A stretch of 64,000 nucleotides of DNA from Kribbella turkmenica (GTDB lineage: Bacteria; Actinomycetota; Actinomycetes; Propionibacteriales; Kribbellaceae): positions 1 through 64,000 of the forward strand of contig NZ_SMKR01000003.1 of the NCBI RefSeq assembly GCF_004348725.1, in the 5' to 3' direction. Positions 25,943 to 34,314 of this stretch are shown here, piece after piece. Numbering within the stretch: position 1 is the first letter of the stretch; every line of letters starts with the position of its first letter. The notes beneath the pieces were generated by a model that was given only the letters and a program-made list of their open reading frames with translations, was not told where the DNA came from and searched no databases. Position numbers and translations under genes: made by a program.

Positions 25943-27135
25943 CGCTTATCACGACAGCCGAACTACGACCGCCTCGCGAGCAGCCGCATCAGCCCCGACG
26001 CTGCACGCGAAGGCCTTCCCCAGAACCACATGTGAACACCCGGTTCGCCTCCGTGAACGGGTTCAGTGAGAATTGTGGCGCCCAGAGGTGCTTCGCGGCG
26101 ATTGCGGACGCGACGTGTCTCACATAGCGACACCCGCTAAGACGTCAAGGTGTGGAACTGGGGATCGTCGGTGACGTTATATCAGGCTTGGGAACCGGCA
26201 CATCGAGAGCTGATACGAAGGTTGGATTGCGGCTGGGATCGTGACGGGACGTCCCGGATGAAGTACGAGCCCGCGCGTCGGGACGGCGACTCGATCTGGA
26301 GCAACTTCCCCAGCTGGTCCGATGCCGAGTCGGAACACTCCTCGCGGCACGGGTTTCGTCTACTTGCTGGGACCGAGCTGCTCGCCGACGGCCTGTCGCT
26401 GGGGGAGTACGGTGCTGCGGGCAAGGTACTGGGATGTGCCGGTTGCGGCGACGATCTGATCTGCTGTAACGGGCAGATGGGCCGGCTGCGCGGAGACTAC
26501 AAGTGGAAGTCGCCGACCACGCCCGAAATTCAGGAGCTCAGCAGCCGACGCGGGCAAGCCGATACCGTTGATGTTCCCGGACTACGATCTGTCGGTCGAC
26601 CTACGCGGCCGGGCACGCTGCGTGCCGTATTTCCCATCAGCATCACCACCGAGTCGGCCAATGCTACAGATCGGGTCGTTTCGCCATGGCGCAAGCTTGG
26701 ACTTTCTAGACAACGGCGCGACGCGGACGCAGATCCCCTCCTGAACCTCGGTTCCGAGGTCGCCGCGCGGCCGACAGCACCGAAGCCACCGACATCGTCA
26801 CCCTCGAGATCGCCATGACCGACTTCAACCACGAGGCAGTAATCCAAACCCTCCCCGCTCTACCGAGTCCGCTGACCCGAGAGCGAATTCTGGATTTCTG
26901 CTCGCTTCCGGCGAGCTCGCCGACGGAATCCACGACTGGACGGGTGCTGAGCGAGTTTGTTGGGCGTCGGACCGGGAAGCGCCTCACGGCGCGTGGCCGC
27001 TCGTAGCGGCTTATTTTGGGACCCGGGGCTTACGCCGGCCCGACACCTCGATCAGTGTAGCGGGTGCCGAAACCCCTTGTCCTGTGGTGATCTCGGGCCG
27101 CAAGACGCCATAGCATCCGAAGCGAGAACCCGCAA
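25943..27135. other. 1.2-kb lower-GC region without a convincing gene
   Basis: The G+C content falls to about 55 percent on the line I counted at 26161, against about 70 percent in core genes. An open frame at 26150-26818 (222 codons, GTG start) has a middle part with fairly G/C-rich third positions and a CAGCGDDLICC motif, but the ends read like noncoding sequence and I recognise nothing. It may be the decayed remnant of a transferred gene. No tRNA, transposase or clear direct repeats were found. Confidence 0.45.
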
Positions 27136-27750
27136 CTACCAGAGCTGTCCGGCGCGTTCGGTGCGGGCCGCGGTCTGCAGCTGATCCGCCGTCTCGACCA
27201 GCTTCGATGCCGACAGCACCTGGTCGTGGCCGTCGTCGGCGAGATGCGCCCGGCCGGTCGCGACGATCCGCGCGAACGCGGCCGCCCGGTCCAAGGTGGT
27301 GGCGAAGTCCCCGGTCGCGACCCCGCGCAGTACGGCGTCGACCATGTCCCGGACCTCGGTCGGCCCCGGCGGCTCGGCGACGCCGGCGACCACGGCGTGC
27401 ACCTCGGCGTACTTGCGTCCGGTGGCGAACTCGCGGGAGACGCCCTCTGCGTTCGAGTGCACCCAGGAGCGCAGCAGGTAGAGCCGCCAGAGCGCGCCCG
27501 GCAACGAGTCGGCCGGCGCGTCCGACCAGAGCTCGGCCAGCTCGTCGAGGCCGTAGTCGTCGGCCAGCTTCACCACCCGCGCGTGCACCTCGGCGTCGTC
27601 CGAGGACCGGGCACCACGGACCAGCAGCTCGGCGGTCCGGTGCGCGGCCTCGGTGACCGCCGCGGGGTCGGCGGCACCGGGGAGCGACTCGAACAGCTTG
27701 TTGCCGGGCATGATCGGACGGCGCGGGTTGGGGGAGGTCACGCGCTCCAT
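27136..27750 (-). CDS. Helical hypothetical protein, 204 aa
   Basis: Possible starts are ATG 27750, GTG 27741 and ATG 27711; the last begins MPGNKLFESLPG, which looks like a natural N-terminus, while GGAGC precedes the GTG. The product is alanine-rich and almost all helical (AAVTEAAHRTAELLVRGAR, GALWRLYLLRSWVHSN, TTLDRAAAFARIVATGRAHL). I see no membrane segment or catalytic motif and do not recognise the family. Strong G/C third positions show it belongs to the core chromosome, so the boundary of the lower-GC region lies just below 27136. It is divergent from the gene at 27810. Confidence 0.6.
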   Translation of the reverse strand: MERVTSPNPRRPIMPGNKLFESLPGAADPAAVTEAAHRTAELLVRGARSSDDAEVHARVVKLADDYGLDELAELWSDAPADSLPGALWRLYLLRSWVHSNAEGVSREFATGRKYAEVHAVVAGVAEPPGPTEVRDMVDAVLRGVATGDFATTLDRAAAFARIVATGRAHLADDGHDQVLSASKLVETADQLQTAARTERAGQLW

Positions 27751-27796
27751 GGTGCCCGACGCGGCGAAGCACCGCATTCCGACCCGGCACAGTCAG

Positions 27797-27802
27797 TACG
27801 CT
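27797..27802 (+). promoter_or_regulatory. Possible -10 element (TACGCT)
   Basis: TACGCT ends seven bases before the ATG at 27810, fitting a leaderless start. No -35 element is clear. Confidence 0.35.
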
Positions 27803-27809
27803 CGGTGGT

Positions 27810-28208
27810 ATGGCAGGTGCAGGTGACAAGCGCGGGCGACTGGCCAAGAACCTGGTCAAGTACGGCGTCCGGTACGGGCCGCTCGCCGTCGAGGCGATCA
27901 AGCACGGGCGCGAACCCGCCCAGCAGGCCGTCCAGGCCGCCCTCGCCAAGCGCGCCGCCCGGAAGAAGGCGGTCGAGCACGCGCTCACCGTCCGCGACGG
28001 GTCCTTGCTGAAGGTCATCAGGGACGGCCAGGCGATCTACTTCGTGTTCAGCGGCGACGCGATCGTGACGACGTACCCGCCGGTGCCGCAGAACACCTAC
28101 CCGGAGATGCTGCGGCATGCCGACCTGGACAAGCGTGAGCCCGCGGTCGTGCTGGCCGCCCGTCGACCGGTGTTCGGCGCCCGGCTGCCGAAGATTCGCC
28201 GGCGCTGA
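27810..28208 (+). CDS. Basic hypothetical protein, 132 aa
   Basis: The protein is strongly basic, with an N-terminal helical half (RLAKNLVKYGVRYGPLAVEA, then QAVQAALAKRAARKKAVEH) and a short beta-rich second half (GSLLKVIRDGQAIYFVFSGD, AIVTTYPPV). The basic helices could bind nucleic acid or membrane phosphate groups, but that is a guess. I do not recognise the family. Gene structure and codon use support that it is real. It is followed by a separate ACT-GNAT gene 90 bases later. Confidence 0.6.
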   Translation: MAGAGDKRGRLAKNLVKYGVRYGPLAVEAIKHGREPAQQAVQAALAKRAARKKAVEHALTVRDGSLLKVIRDGQAIYFVFSGDAIVTTYPPVPQNTYPEMLRHADLDKREPAVVLAARRPVFGARLPKIRRR

Positions 28209-28298
28209 AACGTTGACGCGGGCGTAACATCCCGGACCCGGCCGGGCAACAGGCGGGCCGCAGAGTGGAAGGACGTTTCCACGAGGGAGGGCGTCCGC

Positions 28299-29414
28299 AT
28301 GCTCTGGAAGATCAGGACCGAACTCGCCGACCGGCCCGGTGCGCTGGCCGAACTCGCTGCACGATGTGGTGCGGACGACATCAACATCCTCAGCCTGGAG
28401 GTGTTCACCGCCGAGACCGGCGCGGTCGACGAGCTGGTGGTGTCCACCGGTGTGGGCTGGACCGCCGACGACCTGGCCGCCCTGGTCGCCGAGGCGGGCT
28501 GCTCACGGACGACGGTTCGTCCGTGCCAGGCCGGCGTGCTGAGTGACGCGCCGACGCGCTACCTGCGCGCCGTACTGCGGCTGATCGACGACCCGGTGTC
28601 CGTCGACGAGGAGCTCGGCAACCTGCAGGGGTTCGACGAGTACACGCCGGCCGAGTGGGCGCGGGCCGACGTCCTGGTGGAGATCGCGGGGCGGCTGGCC
28701 GAGCGGTTCGAGGGGTCCGTGGTCGAGGGGCCGCGCCCGGGCAGCGGGGTACCCGAGCTGCGGATGTCGACGGTCGAGGACGCCGGGGCGGTCGTCGCGA
28801 TGCACGAGCGGTGCTCGTACGAGAGCCGCACCCGGCGCTACCACGTGCCGATGCCGAAGCTGACCCACCGCACCGCGCGGCACCTGTCCGCACCCGCCGG
28901 CGGGGTCTCGATCGTGGCCGTGGTCGGGGACGCCGTGATCGGGATGGCGACGGCCGCCCCGTGGGAGGAGCTCGGGAGTACGACGATGGAGGTCGCCGTC
29001 CTCGTCGAGGACGGCTGGCAGGGCCAGGGCCTGGGACTGCAACTCCTCCGGCGGCTGGTCGTCGAGGCGCGGGCCCTGGGTGCGGACCGGGTCGTCTGCG
29101 TGGTGCAGCCGGAGAACCACGCGATGCTCCGGACCCTCGAGCGGCTCCGGATGCGGTCCAGAGTGGTCCAGGACGGCGACAACCTGACCGTCACTGTCGC
29201 CCTGTCCGACCAGAGCCTGTCGCATGCGGTGGATCGGCCCCCGGTGCAATATCGTCAGTCACGTGCCACCCCTTTCCCTCGGCCGCAATCCCCACGGTCT
29301 GCTGGTCAACCTGCCCGCGAGCACACGCTCGCCGCTCTTCCAGCTCTTCAGCCGCTTCCTGGTCGCGCTGGGGCTGCTGACGGTCATGGTGCTGATCGTG
29401 GTGGTCGACCGTGA
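28299..29414 (+). CDS. ACT domain plus GNAT acetyltransferase fusion
   Basis: The ATG at 28299 follows GAGGGAGGG. Residues 1-75 form an ACT domain (LADRPGALAELAARCGADDI), a module that usually senses an amino acid. Residues about 150-310 form a GNAT N-acetyltransferase fold (LRMSTVEDAGAVVAM, STTMEVAVLVEDGWQGQGLG as the acetyl-CoA loop, then VVCVVQPENHAMLRTLERL). This suggests an acetyltransferase whose activity is tuned by an amino acid. The last 60 residues are Pro/Arg-rich, unlike either domain, and come from the region overlapping the next gene. The frame has no earlier stop. Confidence 0.8.
   Translation: MLWKIRTELADRPGALAELAARCGADDINILSLEVFTAETGAVDELVVSTGVGWTADDLAALVAEAGCSRTTVRPCQAGVLSDAPTRYLRAVLRLIDDPVSVDEELGNLQGFDEYTPAEWARADVLVEIAGRLAERFEGSVVEGPRPGSGVPELRMSTVEDAGAVVAMHERCSYESRTRRYHVPMPKLTHRTARHLSAPAGGVSIVAVVGDAVIGMATAAPWEELGSTTMEVAVLVEDGWQGQGLGLQLLRRLVVEARALGADRVVCVVQPENHAMLRTLERLRMRSRVVQDGDNLTVTVALSDQSLSHAVDRPPVQYRQSRATPFPRPQSPRSAGQPAREHTLAALPALQPLPGRAGAADGHGADRGGRP
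29250..29255 (+). promoter_or_regulatory. Possible -10 element (TATCGT) inside the upstream gene
   Basis: TATCGT lies seven bases before the GTG at 29263, within the 3' end of the ACT-GNAT gene. It would give the channel gene its own leaderless transcript. Confidence 0.4.
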
Positions 29415-30336
29415 CGGGTACAAGGACAGCTTCGACGGCAGCGTCGGGGTCATCGACGCGATCTACTACGCGACCGTGACACTGACCACCACCGGGTACG
29501 GCGACATCACCCCGGTGACCCCGACGGCGCGGTTGATCAACGCCTTCATCGTCACCCCGTTGCGGATCTCGTTCCTGGTGGTGCTGGTCGGCACGACACT
29601 GGAAGTCCTGGCAACCGAAGGTCGTCGCATCATGCGCGACACCCGATGGAGGAGGCGCATGAAGGACCACACGATCGTCATCGGCTACGGCACCAAGGGC
29701 CGGTCCGCCGTCCAGACGCTGATCAGCAACGGGGTCAAACGCGAGAGCATCGTCGTGATCGACCCGCGCGCGCAGGCGATCGGTGACGCGGGCAACGACC
29801 AGATGGCGGCGTTCCACGGCGACGCGACGAACCGGACGGTGCTCCGCCGGGCCGAGGTGATGACGGCCCGCGAGGTGATCGTCACCACCGACCGCGACGA
29901 CGCGGCCGTGCTGGTCACCCTCGCGGTCCGGCAGCTGAACCAGGACGCGCACATCGTGGTCGCGGTCCGCGAGGAGGACAACGTCCCGCTGCTGCGGCAG
30001 AGCGGTGCCGACGCCGTGGTCACGTCCTCGGAGGCTGTCGGCCGGCTGCTCGGCCTGTCGGCGGTCAGCCCGAACCTGGGCGAGGTGATGGAGGACCTGC
30101 TCACGTACGGCGAGGGACTCGAGGTGGCCGAAAGGCCGGTGCTCGGACGCGAGGTCGGCAAGCCTCCGTCGGCCGTGCCGGACCGGGTGGTCTCCGTCGT
30201 CCGCGACGGCCGGGTCCACCGGTACTACGACTCCAGCGTCTCGGTGCTTGCCGCGGGCGACAAACTCATCGTCGTCCGCCCGGCCAAGGAAACCCCGTGG
30301 GCAGAACGCCCCGGCGCCGACGAACAGGACGAGTGA
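29263..30336 (+). CDS. Potassium channel with cytoplasmic TrkA-N (RCK) domain
   Basis: I chose GTG 29263, which gives a natural N-terminus (MPPLSLGRNPHGLLV); an ATG at 29224 would add 13 residues. The 357-aa protein has a first membrane helix (FLVALGLLTVMVLIVVV), a pore helix with the selectivity filter TTTGYGD at 75-81, and a second helix (FIVTPLRISFLVVLVG). A Rossmann RCK domain begins at about 136 (TIVIGYGTKGRSAV), followed by a second RCK_C-like segment. This is an MthK-like tetrameric K+ channel gated by a cytoplasmic ligand, in the cell membrane. Its 5' part overlaps the ACT-GNAT frame by 152 bases. Confidence 0.88.
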   Translation: MPPLSLGRNPHGLLVNLPASTRSPLFQLFSRFLVALGLLTVMVLIVVVDRDGYKDSFDGSVGVIDAIYYATVTLTTTGYGDITPVTPTARLINAFIVTPLRISFLVVLVGTTLEVLATEGRRIMRDTRWRRRMKDHTIVIGYGTKGRSAVQTLISNGVKRESIVVIDPRAQAIGDAGNDQMAAFHGDATNRTVLRRAEVMTAREVIVTTDRDDAAVLVTLAVRQLNQDAHIVVAVREEDNVPLLRQSGADAVVTSSEAVGRLLGLSAVSPNLGEVMEDLLTYGEGLEVAERPVLGREVGKPPSAVPDRVVSVVRDGRVHRYYDSSVSVLAAGDKLIVVRPAKETPWAERPGADEQDE

Positions 30337-30399
30337 ACTCTTCCACCAGCGGCGCTCGAGTGCTTGTCTCGGAGAAGTGAACCGAGGTGGTGAGGCGAT

Positions 30400-31314
30400 A
30401 TGCGGTGGAAGAAGCGGGTGGCGGGCGTCACGGTCGCGGCGCTGGTGTGCCTGGGGCTGACCGGCGGCCAGACTCAGGCGGTCGAGCCGCCGGGTAACGA
30501 GTGGTTCGCACCGTGTGACCCCGGTGCGGGCGAGGCACAGGCGCGGGGCGGACCGGCCCGTGAGCCTCATCTCGGGCAGGAGCACAAGGATCTTCCGGTC
30601 GCGGCGAAGGGCAAGGCCGGGCGCGACTTCAAGGCGACCGTTCCGGTGTACTTCCACGTCGTCACCGATGGGTCGACCGGTGCGTTGACGAAGGCGCAGA
30701 TTTCCGCGCAGATCACCGTGCTCAACAAGACGTTCGCGGGGGCCGAGGGCGGCGACGACACCGGCTTCAGCTTCCGGCTCGCGGGCGTGACCCGGACCGA
30801 CAACGCGGCCTGGTTCTACGCCGGCCCGGGCGGCACCAACGAGCACAGCATGAAGCGCTCCCTGCACACCGGTGGACCCGGTGACCTGAACCTGTACTCG
30901 ACGACCGCGGGTGCAGGTCTGCTGGGCTGGGCGTACCTGCCCGACATCGTGACCAAGCCCGGTCAGGCCTACCTGGACGGCGTGGTCGTCGACTGGGAGT
31001 CCTTCCTCGGTACGTCGACGAGGTACGCCGGCGCGTTCGACCAGGGTGAGACGACGACGCACGAGGTCGGTCACTGGCTCAATCTCGAGCACACCTTCTA
31101 CGGTGGCTGCAGCGCGCACGGCGACTTCGTCGAGGACACGCCGGCGCAGAAGACGCCGAGCAGTGGATGCCCGGTGGGCAAGGACACCTGCAAGGCGCCG
31201 GGCCTCGACCCGATCCACAACTACATGGACTACTCGTTCGACTCCTGCTACACGCAGTTCACCCCCGGCCAGTCGCAGCGCATGGCCGACTCCTGGCTCC
31301 TGTACCGGGCGTAG
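30400..31314 (+). CDS. Secreted M43-type zinc metalloprotease
   Basis: This 304-aa precursor has a Sec signal peptide (MRWKKRVAGVTVAALVCLGL, cleavage near QTQA). The catalytic zinc motif HEVGHWLNLEH spans 221-231 and the Met-turn NYMDY is at 274-278. Together with flanking cysteines (GGCSAHGDF, SSGCPVG) these define a pappalysin/cytophagalysin-type (M43) metzincin. Residues about 28-78 probably form a short propeptide. The mature enzyme should be extracellular and degrade proteins or peptides. It is monocistronic, with an inverted repeat behind it. Confidence 0.88.
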   Translation: MRWKKRVAGVTVAALVCLGLTGGQTQAVEPPGNEWFAPCDPGAGEAQARGGPAREPHLGQEHKDLPVAAKGKAGRDFKATVPVYFHVVTDGSTGALTKAQISAQITVLNKTFAGAEGGDDTGFSFRLAGVTRTDNAAWFYAGPGGTNEHSMKRSLHTGGPGDLNLYSTTAGAGLLGWAYLPDIVTKPGQAYLDGVVVDWESFLGTSTRYAGAFDQGETTTHEVGHWLNLEHTFYGGCSAHGDFVEDTPAQKTPSSGCPVGKDTCKAPGLDPIHNYMDYSFDSCYTQFTPGQSQRMADSWLLYRA

Positions 31315-31316
31315 CG

Positions 31317-31390
31317 GACGGCGGGCACGGACGCCGGATCACGACCGGGTCTCGGGGGAGGCCCGGTGTTGACGGCGCCTGCCCGCCGTC
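31317..31390 (+). terminator. Nested inverted repeats after the metalloprotease gene
   Basis: An 11-bp pair (31317-31327 with 31380-31390) encloses a 6-bp pair (31344-31349 with 31362-31367). It starts three bases after the stop codon, so it is likely the terminator region. Confidence 0.45.
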
Positions 31391-31403
31391 TTAGTGTCTG
31401 ACC

Positions 31404-31429
31404 TGTAAACGATTACAAGAACGATTACA
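31404..31429 (+). promoter_or_regulatory. LacI-type operator upstream of the regulator gene
   Basis: TGTAAACGATTACA at 31404-31417 has perfect half-sites TGTAA and TTACA around a central four bases, as in LacI/GalR operators. The element ACGATTACA repeats at 31421-31429 just before the GGAGG site. Autoregulation by the LacI protein encoded directly downstream is likely. Confidence 0.65.
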
Positions 31430-31438
31430 GGAGGCCGT

Positions 31439-32428
31439 GTGAGCCGCCCGACGATCGCCGCGGTCGCCCGGGCCGCCGGTGTCTCGGTGGCGTCGGTGTC
31501 GCGCGTGCTGAACGGGTTGCCGGCCACCGGGGAGATGACCGAACGGGTCCGGCGGGCGGTGCAGGAGCTCGGGTACGTGCCGGACGCGCGGGCCCGGTCG
31601 CTCAAGGTCGGCCGGACGTTCCAGCTCACGCTCGCGGTCGCCGACGTCGGGAACCCGGTGTACGTGACGATGATGCGCGCGGTCGAGGAAGTCGTCTCCG
31701 CCGCCGGCTATCGCCTGGTGGTGACGACGACCGGCCGGGACGTGGTCGACGAGGTCGCGCTGGTCCGGGGAATGGCCCGTGGGTACGCCGACGGGCTGGT
31801 GATCAGCCCGCTGCGCGTCGACGACGACCTGATCAAGTCGATTCGCGAGTGCGAGGTCCCCGTGGTCGTCGCCGGTAACGTCCCCGCCAGAGCGGGGGTC
31901 GACACGGTCCGCGCCAACTCCCCGAAGGGCATCCGGTTGGCCGTCGACCACCTGGTCGCCCGCGGCCGCCGCCGGATCGCGTTCCTCAACGGCCCCGCCG
32001 ACACAGTCCCCGGCACGGCTCGCGCCAAAGGTTTCGCCGACGCCCTGAAAGCCCACGACCTGCACCCCGCCGCCACGGCCGAAGCCGCCGACTTCACCTT
32101 CCCCGCCGGCCGCGCCGCCGCACCCCGGTTGCCGGCCGCCGGCAAGCTGGATGCGGTGATCTGTGCGAACGATCTGCTGGCGGTCGGCGTGATGCACGAA
32201 CTGGCGGCGAATGGGCTTCGCGTGCCGGAGGACGTCGCGGTGGTGGGGATGGACGACAGCGAGCTGGCCGAGCAGAGTTTTCCGCCGTTGACGAGTGTCA
32301 ACCTGGGGTCGGCCGAGCGGGGGCGGCGGGCCGCCGAGTTGCTGTTGGCAAGGATCGAGGACAGTACGCGGACGCCGCGGCGGATCGTCGTACAACCCTC
32401 CCTGAGCGTGCGGAGGTCGACTCCGTGA
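31439..32428 (+). CDS. LacI-family transcriptional regulator of the catabolic locus
   Basis: This 329-aa repressor starts at GTG 31439 after GGAGG. Residues 3-55 form the LacI helix-turn-helix and hinge (TIAAVARAAGVSVASVSRVL, then DARARSLKVGRT). The rest is a periplasmic-binding-protein-like sensor domain (LTLAVADVGNPVYVTMMRAV, DGLVISPLR, AVICANDLLAVGVM, EDVAVVGMDD). It lies upstream of two ABC permeases and a solute-binding protein, so it probably represses this transporter until its sugar or glycoside ligand binds. Operator-like palindromes sit in its own promoter. Confidence 0.92.
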   Translation: MSRPTIAAVARAAGVSVASVSRVLNGLPATGEMTERVRRAVQELGYVPDARARSLKVGRTFQLTLAVADVGNPVYVTMMRAVEEVVSAAGYRLVVTTTGRDVVDEVALVRGMARGYADGLVISPLRVDDDLIKSIRECEVPVVVAGNVPARAGVDTVRANSPKGIRLAVDHLVARGRRRIAFLNGPADTVPGTARAKGFADALKAHDLHPAATAEAADFTFPAGRAAAPRLPAAGKLDAVICANDLLAVGVMHELAANGLRVPEDVAVVGMDDSELAEQSFPPLTSVNLGSAERGRRAAELLLARIEDSTRTPRRIVVQPSLSVRRSTP

Positions 32429-32474
32429 CCGTATCGATGCCACGCCTCCGGCGCGGCGGGTCATGGAGCTGTTG

Positions 32475-32547
32475 CTCCCGGCCTTCCCTCGTCGCTGCGG
32501 TCGCTGCGGTCGCTGCGCTCCCTCCGCTCCTCAGTCCAGGCCGGGAG
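32475..32547 (+). promoter_or_regulatory. Leader hairpin covering the permease ribosome binding site
   Basis: CTCCCGGCCT at 32475-32484 is the exact reverse complement of AGGCCGGGAG at 32538-32547, which contains most of the GGGAGG site of the permease starting at 32553. Pairing would hide the ribosome binding site. The loop holds the tandem repeat at 32491-32517. Confidence 0.4.
32491..32517 (+). repeat. Three tandem copies of GTCGCTGCG
   Basis: The 9-bp unit occurs at 32491-32499, 32500-32508 and 32509-32517 without mismatch, in the leader between the LacI gene and the permease genes. Confidence 0.85.
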
Positions 32548-32552
32548 GCTCC

Positions 32553-33476
32553 ATGACCGCGACCATCACCGCGCCGCCGGAGACACCGGTGCGGAAGACC
32601 GGCCGGCCGAAGCAGAACCGGGAGGCGATCTTCCTCTTCCTGCCGGCGCTGCTGCCGGTGCTGCTGCTCAGCGTCTACCCGCTGATCCGCGGCATCGCGC
32701 TCGGCTTCACCGACGCCCGCGCCGGGCTGAACGTCGACACCAGCTTCGTCGGCTTCGACAACTTCGCGAAACTGCTGCAGAACGACCTGTTCTGGTCGTC
32801 GTTCCGGATCGGCGTCATCTGGACCCTGTCGGTGACGATCCTTCAGTTCGTCGCCGCGCTCGGCCTGGCGCTGCTGCTGAACACCGACATCAAGTTCCGC
32901 GGCGTCGCCCGGACGCTGGCGCTGATCCCGTGGGCGATGCCTCCGGTGGTGGTCGCGATCATGTGGCGGCTGCTGCTGCACCCCACCAACGGCCCGGTCA
33001 ACGAAGTACTGCAGACCCTCAACCTGACCGACCAGCCGGTCAACTTCCTCGGCGACTTCGGTACGGCGCTGCCGGCCGTGATCGTGGTCGGCATCTGGGT
33101 CGGCATGCCGATGACCACGGTGACGCTCCTGGCCGGCCTCCAGGGCATCGACCGGTCGCTGTACGAGGCGGCCGCGGTCGACGGGGCGGGCGTGTGGAGC
33201 CAGTTCTGGAACATCACCCTGCCGCAGCTGAAGACCGTGATCGTGGCGATCACCAGCCTGGACCTGATCTGGAACTTCAACTCGTTCGGCCTGGTCTACG
33301 TGCTCACCGCCGGCGGCCCGGGTGGCAAGACGATGCTGCCGATGCTGTTCGCCTACAACGAGGCGTTCCGCTACGGGAACTTCGGGATGGCCGCGGCGAT
33401 GGGTGACGTGATGGTCGTGATCATCATCGTGTTCCTCGCGTTCTACCTGCGGAACCGGCTGAGGAGCCAGGCATGA
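32553..33476 (+). CDS. Carbohydrate ABC transporter permease 1 (MalF-like)
   Basis: I chose the ATG at 32553, which follows GGGAGG; the longer frame from 32463 begins with low-complexity residues from the repeat-bearing leader. The 307-aa protein has about six membrane helices (first AIFLFLPALLPVLLLSVYPL) and the binding-protein-dependent transport signature EAAAVDGAGVWSQFWNITLP. It forms a heterodimeric channel with the next gene product. No ATPase gene is present in the cluster; actinobacteria commonly use one shared ATPase (MsiK-type) for several such importers. Confidence 0.9.
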   Translation: MTATITAPPETPVRKTGRPKQNREAIFLFLPALLPVLLLSVYPLIRGIALGFTDARAGLNVDTSFVGFDNFAKLLQNDLFWSSFRIGVIWTLSVTILQFVAALGLALLLNTDIKFRGVARTLALIPWAMPPVVVAIMWRLLLHPTNGPVNEVLQTLNLTDQPVNFLGDFGTALPAVIVVGIWVGMPMTTVTLLAGLQGIDRSLYEAAAVDGAGVWSQFWNITLPQLKTVIVAITSLDLIWNFNSFGLVYVLTAGGPGGKTMLPMLFAYNEAFRYGNFGMAAAMGDVMVVIIIVFLAFYLRNRLRSQA

Positions 33477-34306
33477 GAACCCGTCCGGTCGCCCGCACCC
33501 TGCAGTACGCCGCCGTCGTCTGCTACCTGGTGTTCCTCGCGTTCCCGCTGCTGTGGCTGCTGTCCAGCTCGCTGAAGTCGCCGCGGGAGTTCGCCGGTAT
33601 CACGCCGAGCCTGCTGCCGAAGGACGTCGACCTCGGCAACTACAGCGACGCGCTGAGCGAGCAGGGCCTCGTCCGCGGGCTGATGAACAGCCTGCAGATC
33701 TCGATCGCCAGCACGATCCTGGTGCTGGTCGTGTCGCTCCCGGTCGCCTACGCGCTGGCCCGGTTCCGCAGCCGGCTGCGGCCGGTGACGAACGGCTGGA
33801 TCCTGGTCAGCCAGGTGTTCCCGGTGATCCTGATCGTGATCCCACTGTTCATGATCCTGCGGCCGCTGCACCTGACGAACACGATCCCCGGCGTGGTGAT
33901 CGTCTACATGGTCTGGTCGATGCCGTTCGCGCTGTGGATGCTGCAGGGCTACGTCGCCGCCGTACCGCGGGAGCTGGAGGAGGCCGCGTCGGTGGACGGG
34001 GCCGGGCGGCTGCGGACGATCGTCTCGATCGTGATGCCGCTGCTGCGGCCGGGGCTGATCGCGACCGCGATGTTCACCTTCATCTCGGCGTGGAACGAGT
34101 TCTTCTTCGCTCTGGTCCTGCTGCAGGACCCGGAGCTCAAGACGCTGCCGCTGGTCCTGGCCCGCTTCGTCGGTGCCGAGGGCCAGGTGCAGTTCGGTCC
34201 GCTGGCTGCCGCGTCCGTACTGGCGACGGTACCCAGCCTGGTGTTCTTCGCCTTCCTGCAGCGCCGGCTGACGTCCGGCCTGCTGAGCGGCGCAGTCAAG
34301 GGTTAG
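33473..34306 (+). CDS. Carbohydrate ABC transporter permease 2 (MalG-like)
   Basis: This 277-aa permease begins at the ATG overlapping the previous stop by four bases (ATGA). It has six predicted membrane helices (for example LQYAAVVCYLVFLAFPLLWL) and the EAA loop EEAASVDGAGRLRTIVSIVM in its second half. With the preceding permease it forms the membrane channel of a CUT1-type sugar importer. The solute-binding protein gene starts eight bases downstream, so transcription and translation of all three are linked. Confidence 0.92.
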   Translation: MRTRPVARTLQYAAVVCYLVFLAFPLLWLLSSSLKSPREFAGITPSLLPKDVDLGNYSDALSEQGLVRGLMNSLQISIASTILVLVVSLPVAYALARFRSRLRPVTNGWILVSQVFPVILIVIPLFMILRPLHLTNTIPGVVIVYMVWSMPFALWMLQGYVAAVPRELEEAASVDGAGRLRTIVSIVMPLLRPGLIATAMFTFISAWNEFFFALVLLQDPELKTLPLVLARFVGAEGQVQFGPLAAASVLATVPSLVFFAFLQRRLTSGLLSGAVKG

Positions 34307-34314
34307 GAGAGGCA

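Noticed and set aside
26150-26818. 222-codon plus-strand frame in the lower-GC region
   Set aside because: No family resemblance, mixed codon bias and no ribosome binding site. I kept it only as a possible remnant within the region entry.
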